From: Parafilimonas sp.
GTDB taxonomy: Bacteria > Bacteroidota > Bacteroidia > Chitinophagales > Chitinophagaceae
Length of the DNA stretch: 39,577 bases
Direction: 5' to 3'
Assembly: GCA_017856455.1 (NCBI GenBank)
Contig: JAFMEZ010000017.1
Coordinates: forward strand, 1 to 39,577
Part shown: positions 1 to 8,269 of the stretch, piece by piece
How positions within the stretch are numbered: the stretch's first letter is position 1
How the letters are laid out: every line of letters starts with the position of its first letter
The notes under the pieces: model-generated
Databases searched by the model: none
The model's input: only the letters and a program-made list of their open reading frames with translations
What the model was told of the DNA's origin: nothing
Translations under genes and position numbers: made by a program

Positions 1-797
1 ATGATCCGCAAGGAAAATTTTATCCAATTGATTTTGATTTTATTGATGATGAAACTGGGGAAATAAATGGTGTAAAAGGATTGCAATTATCAAAACAAGA
101 AGATAGCTTATTATTGAAAAACATGCGCATTCGTCTTGAAAAAAGTAAAGATGATAGTTTTCATGTCTCTATCATCAAGCGTGCCAGGGCTGGGAATAAT
201 GCAGATGCAGAATTATATGCAGAACAAATTGCTTTCCCTGTAGAACAGGCAGATAGTATTTTGTCATTGCCAAATGGATTTGCAGTTGACAATAAAACTA
301 AGTTCAGAAATCAGCAAGTGATTGTATTGGTAGAGATCCCTGTTGGGAAAGAAGTATATATAGATCGACGCGCATATAATTTTGACTGGTACAATATTCG
401 CGGAGGTGTAAGAGGGTTATCAATTGATATTGACGAGGATTATGATGATGTTTCATGGAGACCAGGTGTATGGTATAAGATGACAGATTCTGGAATAGAG
501 AGAAATAGTGAGGCCTTGGATCTTGAAGCACCCGATCAACCTCCTATGCCAGACATGCCGATCGATCCAACGGAAAAGATTGAACGACTAAGAGAAGAGA
601 TCAGAGAAAGAGAGAAAGAGCTCAAGTCTGTAAATATCAAAGTGAAAGAAAAGGATACAACAGTTGAAATTCAAGTTGCTTCAACTGCATCCAATAGAAA
701 AGCTGCATCTGCACAATCATCGTCGGAAGAATCAGCTAAGGCCGGGAATTTTCAGATTTTATTCAGAGCATTGAACCTCCTGAAATTGGCGCGATGA
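1..797 (+). CDS. PspC-domain protein, C-terminal part (5' end outside window)
   Basis: The reading frame is open from the left edge (first full codon at base 3) to TGA at 795-797, so about 264 residues of a longer protein are visible. The visible part resembles the C-terminal region of Bacteroidota PspC-domain proteins, where an N-terminal PspC membrane segment is followed by a long soluble region; the PspC domain itself would lie upstream, outside the window. Recognisable features are a region around [20 protein letters not shown], an acidic stretch, and a short charged coiled-coil-like segment ([19 protein letters not shown]) followed by a Ser/Ala-rich linker. No catalytic motif is visible. 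PspC proteins are envelope-stress or membrane-associated regulators; the role here is inferred only from family resemblance. A TTG at 81 is in frame but is not the true start, because the homologous sequence continues upstream of it. Confidence 0.75.
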   Translation, partial: DPQGKFYPIDFDFIDDETGEINGVKGLQLSKQEDSLLLKNMRIRLEKSKDDSFHVSIIKRARAGNNADAELYAEQIAFPVEQADSILSLPNGFAVDNKTKFRNQQVIVLVEIPVGKEVYIDRRAYNFDWYNIRGGVRGLSIDIDEDYDDVSWRPGVWYKMTDSGIERNSEALDLEAPDQPPMPDMPIDPTEKIERLREEIREREKELKSVNIKVKEKDTTVEIQVASTASNRKAASAQSSSEESAKAGNFQILFRALNLLKLAR

Positions 798-804
798 TTT
801 GATT

Positions 805-812
805 TATCTTCG
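805..812 (+). promoter_or_regulatory. -7-like box TATCTTCG before gcvT
   Basis: TATCTTCG matches the Bacteroidota -7 consensus TAnnTTTG at 7 of 8 positions. It ends 4 nt before the gcvT ATG at 817, so a start site at the usual distance would give a leaderless or nearly leaderless mRNA. A TTG at 786-788 lies 16 nt upstream, slightly short of the 17-23 nt reported for Flavobacterium. Confidence 0.4.
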
Positions 813-816
813 CGAC

Positions 817-1905
817 ATGAAATCAACTCCGTTTACCGCTCTGCACGAAGCATTGGGCGCGAAGATGGCTGCATTTGCCGGATACAATATGCCCATCTCC
901 TATTCTGGAATCAACGATGAACATCACGCAGTAAGAAACAATGCAGGTGTATTTGACGTTAGCCATATGGGTGAATTTATTCTCAAAGGTGAGCATGCAT
1001 TAGAACTGATTCAAAAAGTAAGTACGAACGACGCATCGGTATTGGAAAATGGTCAGGCGCAATACAGTTGCATGACAAATGAGAATGCGGGGATCGTTGA
1101 TGACATGCTTGTTTATTGTGTAGAAAAAAATAAAGTATACATGTTGGTGGTGAATGCCTCCAATATTGAAAAAGATTGGGAGTGGATTCAGCAGTTTAAT
1201 CAGGGGAATGTTGAAATGCATAATATTTCTGATAAAACATGTCTGCTGGCAGTACAGGGTCCCAATGCTTGTAAAATTCTTCAGCCGCTTACAGCATTGA
1301 ATATTGTTGATCTGAAATATTACACTTTCGTAAAGGGAGTATTTGCAGGTGTAGAGAATGTGCTTGTCAGTGCAACAGGCTATACAGGTGCTGGAGGTGT
1401 TGAAATTTATTTTGAAAACAAGGGTGATGATGCGCTTAAAATTTGGAACGCCATTTTTGAAGCAGGTAAAGAAGCAGGCATCAAGCCAGTTGGATTAGGA
1501 GCAAGAGATACCCTTAGATTAGAAAAGGGATTTTGTTTGTACGGGAATGATATAGACGATTATACTACTCCATTAGAGGCAGGACTGGGATGGATCACAA
1601 AATTCAATAAAGCATTTACTTCATCTGCATTTTTACAAAAGCAAAAAGCTTCAGGTGTTGAAAAGAAGCTGGTTGGATTTGAAATGATTGACAGAGGTAT
1701 TCCTCGCCATGATTATCTCATCCGTGATGAAGAAGGTAACATGATCGGTAAAGTAACTTCAGGTACACAATCTCCTACATTAAACAAAGGAATTGGGATG
1801 GGATATGTAATGAGTGATCATGCACAACCTGGGTCAACTATTTATATTGACATACGCGACAAACAGCTAAAAGCATCTGTGGTAAAATTTCCTTTTGTTA
1901 AATAG
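817..1905 (+). CDS. gcvT: Glycine cleavage system T protein (aminomethyltransferase)
   Basis: This 362-residue protein has the normal GcvT length and fold signature throughout. GcvT transfers the methylene carbon from the aminomethyl-lipoyl H protein to tetrahydrofolate and releases ammonia; it acts in the cytosol. Diagnostic segments are an N-terminal [29 protein letters not shown]-type folate-domain motif (residues about 25-55), the [13 protein letters not shown] segment in the middle, and [20 protein letters not shown] followed by TPLEAGLGW. The frame is open upstream to a TTG at 799, but the ATG at 817 is the better start because the GcvT family begins with a sequence like [19 protein letters not shown]. 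It lies 6 bases before the ComB-like gene and probably shares its transcript. The partner genes gcvH and gcvP are not in the window. Confidence 0.95.
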   Translation: MKSTPFTALHEALGAKMAAFAGYNMPISYSGINDEHHAVRNNAGVFDVSHMGEFILKGEHALELIQKVSTNDASVLENGQAQYSCMTNENAGIVDDMLVYCVEKNKVYMLVVNASNIEKDWEWIQQFNQGNVEMHNISDKTCLLAVQGPNACKILQPLTALNIVDLKYYTFVKGVFAGVENVLVSATGYTGAGGVEIYFENKGDDALKIWNAIFEAGKEAGIKPVGLGARDTLRLEKGFCLYGNDIDDYTTPLEAGLGWITKFNKAFTSSAFLQKQKASGVEKKLVGFEMIDRGIPRHDYLIRDEEGNMIGKVTSGTQSPTLNKGIGMGYVMSDHAQPGSTIYIDIRDKQLKASVVKFPFVK

Positions 1906-1911
1906 TTAACA

Positions 1912-2637
1912 GTGGCTTCAAGAAATTTATATACTTGTCTCTCTCCTGCTCTACTTAATTTGTATGATATCAACAATTCAGTAGTTGTAATCATAGATGT
2001 ATTAAGAGCTACATCCACTATTGCAACTGCATTATATAATGGAGCATCATCAGTTATACCAGTTGCAACTGTTCCACAGTGTATTGAATTGGGTGAGGCA
2101 ATGGGGGGTATCACTGCAGGTGAACGTGATGGCAAGGTAGCAGAAGGACTCAAATATGGTAATTCGCCATTTGAATATCCAAGAACATTCATTGAAAATA
2201 AAATACTGGTGCTGACTACAACAAATGGCACTAAACTTCTTCATATGGCTTTGGACCAAGGTGCTCCAGAAATCATCACTGGTTCATTCCCCAATCTTTC
2301 AGCAGTATGTGATCATTTGATTGCATCTGATAAAGATGTTTTATTGGGTTGTGCTGCATGGAAAGATCGCGTGAATTTGGAGGACACACTTTTTGCCGGA
2401 GCTGTCATCCATCGTATCAAATCACACTTTAATATCCTCTGTGATTCTTCCGGTATTGCTGAAAGCATTTATCTTGAAGCTGGCGCCGACAGATTTTCAT
2501 TCATGAAAAACAAAAATGCAACCCACTATCATCGATTGATGAAGTATGGATTGGAAAAAGATATTCGTTATTGCTTGACAGAAGATGGTGCAAATGTTCT
2601 GCCTATTTTCAAAGGCGACAGATTGGTAATCTCCTAA
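1912..2637 (+). CDS. comB: ComB-like 2-phosphosulfolactate phosphatase family protein
   Basis: This 241-residue protein starts at GTG 1912. ComB enzymes remove phosphate from (2R)-2-phospho-3-sulfolactate, a step of coenzyme M biosynthesis in archaea, but the family is widespread in bacteria that do not make coenzyme M. Family features visible are VVVIIDVLRATSTIATAL with NGASSVIPV near the N terminus, GERDGKVAEGLKYGNSPFEY in the middle, TTNGTK, and CAAWKDRVNLEDTLFAGA. The GTG is chosen because it places the conserved IDVLRAT motif about 28 residues from the start; no upstream in-frame ATG exists between it and the gcvT stop. It sits 6 bases after gcvT and 24 bases before the dehydratase gene, so the three are probably co-transcribed. 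The true substrate in this organism is not evident from the context. Confidence 0.8.
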   Translation: MASRNLYTCLSPALLNLYDINNSVVVIIDVLRATSTIATALYNGASSVIPVATVPQCIELGEAMGGITAGERDGKVAEGLKYGNSPFEYPRTFIENKILVLTTTNGTKLLHMALDQGAPEIITGSFPNLSAVCDHLIASDKDVLLGCAAWKDRVNLEDTLFAGAVIHRIKSHFNILCDSSGIAESIYLEAGADRFSFMKNKNATHYHRLMKYGLEKDIRYCLTEDGANVLPIFKGDRLVIS

Positions 2638-2661
2638 TTCGTAAATTGTAAAAAAAATTTC

Positions 2662-4377
2662 ATGAGCAATGCTTCTTTGAGAAGCCAGGGCTGGTTTGGC
2701 CGTACTGGTAAAGATGGATTTATTTATCGTGCATGGATGAAGAATCAAGGGATACCAGATGAAGAGTTTCGCGGTAAACCAGTCATTGGAATTTGTAATA
2801 CCTGGAGTGAGCTTACTCCTTGCAATGCGCATTTTCGTGAATTGGCGGAATCAGTAAAGAAAGGAGTAATAGCCGCAGGCGGCTTCCCGCTTGAATTTCC
2901 TGTAATGTCATTGGGTGAAACACTGATCAAACCAACTGCCATGCTTTATCGAAACCTCGCAAGCATGGATGTGGAAGAATCTATCAGAGCAAATCCATTG
3001 GATGGTGTTGTCTTATTATGTGGATGTGATAAAACAACTCCTTCACTTGTCATGGGGGCATGCAGTGTAGATATTCCAACCATTGTTGTATCAGGCGGAC
3101 CCATGTTAACGGGCCGATATGAAGGAAAAAATATTGGTACATCAGATATATGGAGATTTGCAGATGCTGTTAGAAGTGGCGACATGTCGCAAGAACAACT
3201 TACGGTCGCAGAAGCATGTATGTGCAGGAGTCGCGGACATTGTGCAGTGATGGGAACAGCGTCCACCATGGCCTGTATGGTGGAATCATTGGGCTTAACA
3301 CTTCCCTCAAATGCTGCTATACCTGCAGCTGACAGCAGAAGAAAAGTATTGGCGCAGTATTCAGGAAGCAGAATAGTGGAAATGGTAAAAGAAGATTTAA
3401 AACCTTCTGATATTTTAACGAGAGAGGCTTTTGAAAATGCGATTCGAATCAATGCTGCTATTGGTGGTTCTACCAATTTTGTCATTCACCTCATTGCCAT
3501 TGCTAGAAGAATAGGAATTGATTTGACATTAGAGGATTTGCATATCAATTCTGCAGATATCCCATTGCTTGCGAATCTCCAACCTTCGGGACAATATTTC
3601 ATGGAAGATTTTTATTATGCTGGCGGACTGCCTGTTGTTATGAAAGCCATGCATGATCGTTTGCATGCAGATTGCATAACAGCAAATGGGAAAACTTTGA
3701 AAGAAAATTACAAGGATGCAACTTCATACAATGATGACGTGATCAGGGATCTCAGTAATCCATTTAAGAAAGAAACCGGATTGGCTGTATTGAAAGGAAA
3801 TTTGTGTGAAAATGGAGCTGTCATCAAACCAAGCGCTGCAAGTTCACATTTAATGCGACATACAGGTCGTGCTGTTGTATTTGAAAACATTGAAGATTAT
3901 CATGCACGTGTTGATGATCCAGCATTGGAGATTGACGAAACATCTGTTATGGTACTTAAAAACGTTGGTCCTGTTGGCTACCCAGGCATGCCTGAAGTTG
4001 GCAATATGGGGATCCCCAAAAAATTATTGGAGAAAGGAGTGAAGGACATGGTGAGAATTTCAGATGGCAGAATGAGTGGTACTGGTTTTGGAACAGTTGT
4101 GCTGCATGTTTCTCCCGAAGCTGCAAAAGGTGGAACATTGGCATTGGTCAAAACGGGTGATATGATTGCGTTGGATGTATATGATCGCACATTACAATTG
4201 CTGGTTGATGATGAAGAGTTGGCGAAGAGAAAGGCAGCCTGGAAGCCTTCACATATTGAGGCTACAAGAGGTTACGTGCAATTGTATCAACAACATGTTG
4301 AACAAGCACATTTGGGAGCTGACATGGATTTCTTGAAAGGATGTTCAGGAAGCAAAGTGACGCGCGACTCTCACTAA
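2662..4377 (+). CDS. IlvD/Edd family dehydratase, probably sugar-acid (pentonate) type
   Basis: This 571-residue protein belongs to the Fe-S dehydratases that include dihydroxy-acid dehydratase (IlvD), 6-phosphogluconate dehydratase (Edd) and pentonate dehydratases. The N-terminal block RSQGWFGRTGKDGFIYRAWM and the phrase LDGVVLLCGCDKTTPS resemble L-arabinonate/D-xylonate dehydratases more than classical IlvD. Cys54 (in ELTPCN), Cys122 (in CGCDKTTP) and Cys194 (in RSRGHC) fall where the [2Fe-2S] ligands of that branch lie, with an offset of about 5-6 residues. The catalytic Ser is probably Ser472 in SDGRMSGTGFGT. The subfamily matters: a pentonate dehydratase makes 2-keto-3-deoxy acids, whereas IlvD makes branched-chain 2-keto acids. 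No ilvB, ilvC or leu genes are nearby, and no sugar-acid aldolase either. It is the last gene of the gcvT run. Family assignment is firm; the substrate is inferred. Confidence 0.85.
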   Translation: MSNASLRSQGWFGRTGKDGFIYRAWMKNQGIPDEEFRGKPVIGICNTWSELTPCNAHFRELAESVKKGVIAAGGFPLEFPVMSLGETLIKPTAMLYRNLASMDVEESIRANPLDGVVLLCGCDKTTPSLVMGACSVDIPTIVVSGGPMLTGRYEGKNIGTSDIWRFADAVRSGDMSQEQLTVAEACMCRSRGHCAVMGTASTMACMVESLGLTLPSNAAIPAADSRRKVLAQYSGSRIVEMVKEDLKPSDILTREAFENAIRINAAIGGSTNFVIHLIAIARRIGIDLTLEDLHINSADIPLLANLQPSGQYFMEDFYYAGGLPVVMKAMHDRLHADCITANGKTLKENYKDATSYNDDVIRDLSNPFKKETGLAVLKGNLCENGAVIKPSAASSHLMRHTGRAVVFENIEDYHARVDDPALEIDETSVMVLKNVGPVGYPGMPEVGNMGIPKKLLEKGVKDMVRISDGRMSGTGFGTVVLHVSPEAAKGGTLALVKTGDMIALDVYDRTLQLLVDDEELAKRKAAWKPSHIEATRGYVQLYQQHVEQAHLGADMDFLKGCSGSKVTRDSH

Positions 4378-4432
4378 AAGATAAATCTTTAAAGATAAGG
4401 GATTTCTAAACAATTCTTGATAGGAAAACAGG

Positions 4433-4449
4433 TTGATTATTTTAATCAA
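4433..4449. repeat. Small AT-rich inverted repeat downstream of the dehydratase gene
   Basis: TTGATTA (4433-4439) and TAATCAA (4443-4449) form a perfect 7-bp stem with a 3-base loop, 55 bases after the dehydratase stop and 31 bases before the SNF2 -7-like box. There is no clean T-tract after it (the following bases are ATCTTTC), so it could be a weak terminator or a protein-binding dyad. Confidence 0.3.
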
Positions 4450-4479
4450 ATCTTTCATGTCATGCGGAATGTTTTCATT

Positions 4480-4487
4480 TATTTTCG
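4480..4487 (+). promoter_or_regulatory. -7-like box TATTTTCG before the SNF2 gene
   Basis: TATTTTCG matches TAnnTTTG at 7 of 8 positions and is followed by 20 bases up to the ATG at 4508, giving a short 5' leader. No TTG lies at the expected 17-23 nt upstream, so support rests on the -7 box alone. Confidence 0.35.
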
Positions 4488-4507
4488 CAGATTAACCTGT
4501 TTGTATT

Positions 4508-7500
4508 ATGTCCCTTTCGCATCTCTTGAAATTTGTTTACAACAATGGAACGGATGAAGTCATTCGTCGTGGTAAAAAAATCCACGCCATTGGTTTTGTG
4601 GAGTTTGTTGAAACAGACGATTTATTGGGATCAGTTACATTCCGTGTGAAAGATGATAATTACAGCACTTTTTATAAAGTGCATATTCAGAAATATAAAG
4701 ATGCCCGCGCACTTTCATTGAGATGTACTTGTCCGTATAACCTGGGCGATATCTGTCGACATGAAGCTGCTGCATTGTTACAGCTGCAGGACCTGATTGA
4801 TAAAAATATCATTGGCGACAATACCATTCGTTACGAACAACGGCATACTGTAGTTAAAATGAAGCAAATTGATTTAAAGACAATCAGGATGCTTGCTACA
4901 GCAGAAGTTTGTGAAAAAGCAGAACTTTTCCTAAGAACCAATAAAGCAAATATCTTAAGTGCCAAAGAAGAAAAGGTTGAGGCGAGGTTGGATTTGAATG
5001 GGGAATCATTTCCAATTGTTATTCAACGCAACGACGAAAGAAATTTTGATACATCCTGCAAATGCAAAGAAGATGCACATCCTATATGTTTACACAAGGC
5101 GATTTTGTTCTTACAACTACTAAATGCATATGGTTCACAGTATTTTGATGTGATCAGGAATTGGGATAAAGAAAAGAATAAGCTACTGGGGATTTATGGT
5201 TATAGCATGAAGGATCCTGATTGGGAGAAAAAATTTGAATTTACTTATAAGGATGGCAAACCTTTTTTGCGTGTATTGGATCAGACAATAAAAAGGGTTA
5301 ACAGCGTAGTTGAAGAATCTAAGCCCATCATTAAAAAAGAAATCATTGTTGAAGAAGATAAAATTGATCAGGTTGAGGCAGAGTCTTCCAAACGATTAGG
5401 TGTTGTTTTCAAAGAAACTCCGGGTAAATATCCTGGATTTTCAGTTGAGCTCGTTATTGGGGAATTTGATATTTATGTATTGAAATATATTGGGAAAGTT
5501 GAGCAAATTGATCTTACAAAATATGTTCCTGCAAATGAACTTGTTGATGAAGATGTGAATTTGTTGAATGCCGTTAGAAAATTGCAATTCAGTGAGATCA
5601 ATAAATTTGTGAGCAGAAATTCTCCGTTCTCTGGCATTTGGGAAAATATTATTTATTCTGAAGAAGAAGGATTGCCAGCTGAAACAACAGCGCTGATAGA
5701 TGAATATCTGTATGCCAAACTGCTAAAACTGTTTACAGAGAATGAAGGACGTACCGCCTTCTTTAAATTACCTGCTGGCAAAATGTTTACGACATCCAAT
5801 CTTGTACAACTTGGTATAGGAGAAGGAAAGATGAAACCAGGATTGAGAATAGAATTGAAGAAAAAGCAAGTTGATATAACTCCGTTGATATTTGTAGAAG
5901 AGTGGGATGTATCATTAAATCTTAATGAATGGAGCTCAAATCTTTTGCCTGTTTTTAATAATCAATTGTATTGTTGGAATTCTTTGGAGGATATTGAAGC
6001 AATTGGTCATTTCACGACAGAAAAAAAATCACAAATTTCAATTGAAGAATGGCCTGAATTTTTAAAGCAGGAGGTATTGCCTTTCGCCAGAAAATACAAA
6101 GTGGATTTTGATAAATCCCTTATGTTGGATGTATTTGAGGGTGAACCAACGCTTCGGTTGATGCTTCAGGAAAAAAATGATTATTTGATTTTTACCCCTG
6201 TTTTCGATTATCATGGATATGAGGTGAAGCACAGCGATAAAGAGACAGTTTATATAGCTGATGGAGGTAAATTAAAATTGATTAAGCGAAATGCAGAAAT
6301 CGAAGCAGCGTTTATTCAAAGAATTACTTCTCTTCATTCAAATTTTGCACGTGCTGAAAACAGTTTCAATTTAATTTTAAAAGGTTCAGAAGTACTGAAG
6401 AACAATTGGTTTTTTCTTTTTATCGATGCAATGAAAGAAGCCAATGTGCCTATAGTGGGATTTGAAATCTTGAAAAACTTTCGATTTAATACAGCAAAAC
6501 CTGAAACCAGAATATATATTTCAAATGGGATTGATTGGTTTGATGCCAAAGTGGATATTGTTTTTGGTGGTCAGAAAGTTACTGTTGATGATATCAAGAA
6601 GGCGCTCCAAAACAAGCAACAGTTTGTTCAATTAAAAGATGGAAGCTTAGGGATACTGCCGGAAGAGTGGTTGAAAAAGTATTCACTGCTATTCAAAGTT
6701 GGAGAAGGGAAACAAGACCAGCTGAGACTTTCAAAATATCACTTGAGCATCATTGATGAACTATATAATGGGATTGATGAAGAAGAGGTGATGATCAAAT
6801 TGGAAGAAAAATATGATCGTCTTAGGTCATTCAATCGCATCAATGAAGTTGATCCGCCAAAAGCCCTTTCACATGTGCTGAGACCATACCAAGTTGCAGG
6901 ATACCATTGGTTAAACTACCTCAATGAAGTTGGATGGGGAGGAATTTTAGCTGATGACATGGGTTTGGGTAAAACCGTACAGGCGCTTTCATTTATACAA
7001 CTGTACAAAGAGAAATTTGGGAAAATGACTACCCTTGTTGTTTGTCCAACTTCTCTCATGTTTAACTGGGAGAACGAAATAAAAAAATTCACGCCAAATC
7101 TTACTTACATCATACATCACGGTGGAGAGCGGATCAGAAATAATAAAAGATTTGAAGACCATGATGTAATCATTACTACTTATGGTACATTAAGGAGTGA
7201 TATAAAGTTCATGGTAGAAGTAGAGTTTGATTATGTTGTGCTGGATGAATCTCAGGCAATTAAGAATCCGCAAAGTAAAGTAACCAAAGCTGCTCTGTTG
7301 TTAAATGCAAAAAACAAACTCTGTATGAGTGGTACGCCATTGCAAAACAACACGTTTGATATTTATGCCCAAATGAATTTTTTAAATCCGGGTATGCTTG
7401 GTTCAGTTGAGTATTTTAGAAATGAATTTGCAACACCAATTGACAAGTTCGGAGAAAAGGAACATAAAGATCATTTGAGAAAATTATTGTTTCCATTTAT

Positions 7501-8266
7501 TTTAAGGAGAACAAAAGAACAGGTTGCAAAAGATCTTCCTGAGAAAATCGAAACAATTCTATTTTGTGAAATGGAAGAAGAACAGCGCAATATCTATGAT
7601 GCCTATCGCAATGATTATCGTGATAAAATCATGGGTGTTATCAGTGAGCAGGGAATTGATAAATCACAGCTTACTATTCTTCAGGGCTTGATGAAACTTC
7701 GTCAGATTTGTGATTCACCCGCTATTATGAATGAACAAGAAAAAATGCCAAATGTTTCAGTAAAGCTTGATGAAATTGGAAGAGAGATCACTGAAAATAT
7801 AGGCAACCATAAAGCATTGATTTTTTCTCAATTCTTGGGCATGCTTGCTTTGATCAGAGAAAAACTTGTAGAGTTAGGTGTTAAGTTTGAATATTTTGAT
7901 GGAAGTACTTCTGCGCCTGATCGTGAAAAGGCCATTCAAAGTTTTCAGAACAATGATGAAGTAAGGGTATTCCTTATTTCATTAAAAGCGGGAGGTGTTG
8001 GTCTTAATCTTACTGCTGCAGACTATGTATATATTGTAGATCCCTGGTGGAATCCAGCTGTTGAACAGCAGGCTATTGACAGAACACATCGTATTGGTCA
8101 GACTAAAAATATCTTTGCTTACCGAATGATTTGTAAAGATACCATAGAGGATAAGATTATGCAACTTCAGGAAAAAAAGAAAAATCTCGCGAGAGATCTT
8201 GTTGCAGATGATAGCGGATTTGTTAAGAGCCTATCTAAGGAAGACGTTGAATATCTTTTCAGTTAG
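4508..8266 (+). CDS. SNF2-family DEAD/DEAH-box helicase with two SWIM-type zinc fingers
   Basis: This 1252-residue protein is a Swi2/Snf2 ATPase, a class that translocates on double-stranded DNA and remodels protein-DNA complexes. The N-terminal third carries two SWIM-like zinc-binding motifs of the form C-x-C-x(n)-C-x-H: Cys73, Cys75, Cys83, His85 and Cys184, Cys186, Cys194, His196. A long region of unknown fold follows to about residue 790. The helicase core begins at LRPYQVAGYHWLNYL; Walker A is DDMGLGKT (816-823), the Walker B box is DESQ (913-916), SGTPLQNN is motif III, and the C-terminal lobe has GGVGLNLTAAD and QAIDRTHRIGQ (motif VI). All core motifs are intact. It appears monocistronic: a -7-like box lies just upstream and the next gene converges with a 3-base gap. 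Bacterial homologues are common in Bacteroidota, but their cellular role is poorly known; DNA repair or transcription recycling are only guesses. Confidence 0.93.
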   Translation: MSLSHLLKFVYNNGTDEVIRRGKKIHAIGFVEFVETDDLLGSVTFRVKDDNYSTFYKVHIQKYKDARALSLRCTCPYNLGDICRHEAAALLQLQDLIDKNIIGDNTIRYEQRHTVVKMKQIDLKTIRMLATAEVCEKAELFLRTNKANILSAKEEKVEARLDLNGESFPIVIQRNDERNFDTSCKCKEDAHPICLHKAILFLQLLNAYGSQYFDVIRNWDKEKNKLLGIYGYSMKDPDWEKKFEFTYKDGKPFLRVLDQTIKRVNSVVEESKPIIKKEIIVEEDKIDQVEAESSKRLGVVFKETPGKYPGFSVELVIGEFDIYVLKYIGKVEQIDLTKYVPANELVDEDVNLLNAVRKLQFSEINKFVSRNSPFSGIWENIIYSEEEGLPAETTALIDEYLYAKLLKLFTENEGRTAFFKLPAGKMFTTSNLVQLGIGEGKMKPGLRIELKKKQVDITPLIFVEEWDVSLNLNEWSSNLLPVFNNQLYCWNSLEDIEAIGHFTTEKKSQISIEEWPEFLKQEVLPFARKYKVDFDKSLMLDVFEGEPTLRLMLQEKNDYLIFTPVFDYHGYEVKHSDKETVYIADGGKLKLIKRNAEIEAAFIQRITSLHSNFARAENSFNLILKGSEVLKNNWFFLFIDAMKEANVPIVGFEILKNFRFNTAKPETRIYISNGIDWFDAKVDIVFGGQKVTVDDIKKALQNKQQFVQLKDGSLGILPEEWLKKYSLLFKVGEGKQDQLRLSKYHLSIIDELYNGIDEEEVMIKLEEKYDRLRSFNRINEVDPPKALSHVLRPYQVAGYHWLNYLNEVGWGGILADDMGLGKTVQALSFIQLYKEKFGKMTTLVVCPTSLMFNWENEIKKFTPNLTYIIHHGGERIRNNKRFEDHDVIITTYGTLRSDIKFMVEVEFDYVVLDESQAIKNPQSKVTKAALLLNAKNKLCMSGTPLQNNTFDIYAQMNFLNPGMLGSVEYFRNEFATPIDKFGEKEHKDHLRKLLFPFILRRTKEQVAKDLPEKIETILFCEMEEEQRNIYDAYRNDYRDKIMGVISEQGIDKSQLTILQGLMKLRQICDSPAIMNEQEKMPNVSVKLDEIGREITENIGNHKALIFSQFLGMLALIREKLVELGVKFEYFDGSTSAPDREKAIQSFQNNDEVRVFLISLKAGGVGLNLTAADYVYIVDPWWNPAVEQQAIDRTHRIGQTKNIFAYRMICKDTIEDKIMQLQEKKKNLARDLVADDSGFVKSLSKEDVEYLFS

Positions 8267-8269
8267 TTA

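Noticed and set aside
1-66. Short frame beginning at ATG 1
   Set aside because: It stops at 64-66, encodes an uninformative 21-residue peptide and lies within the PspC-protein frame.
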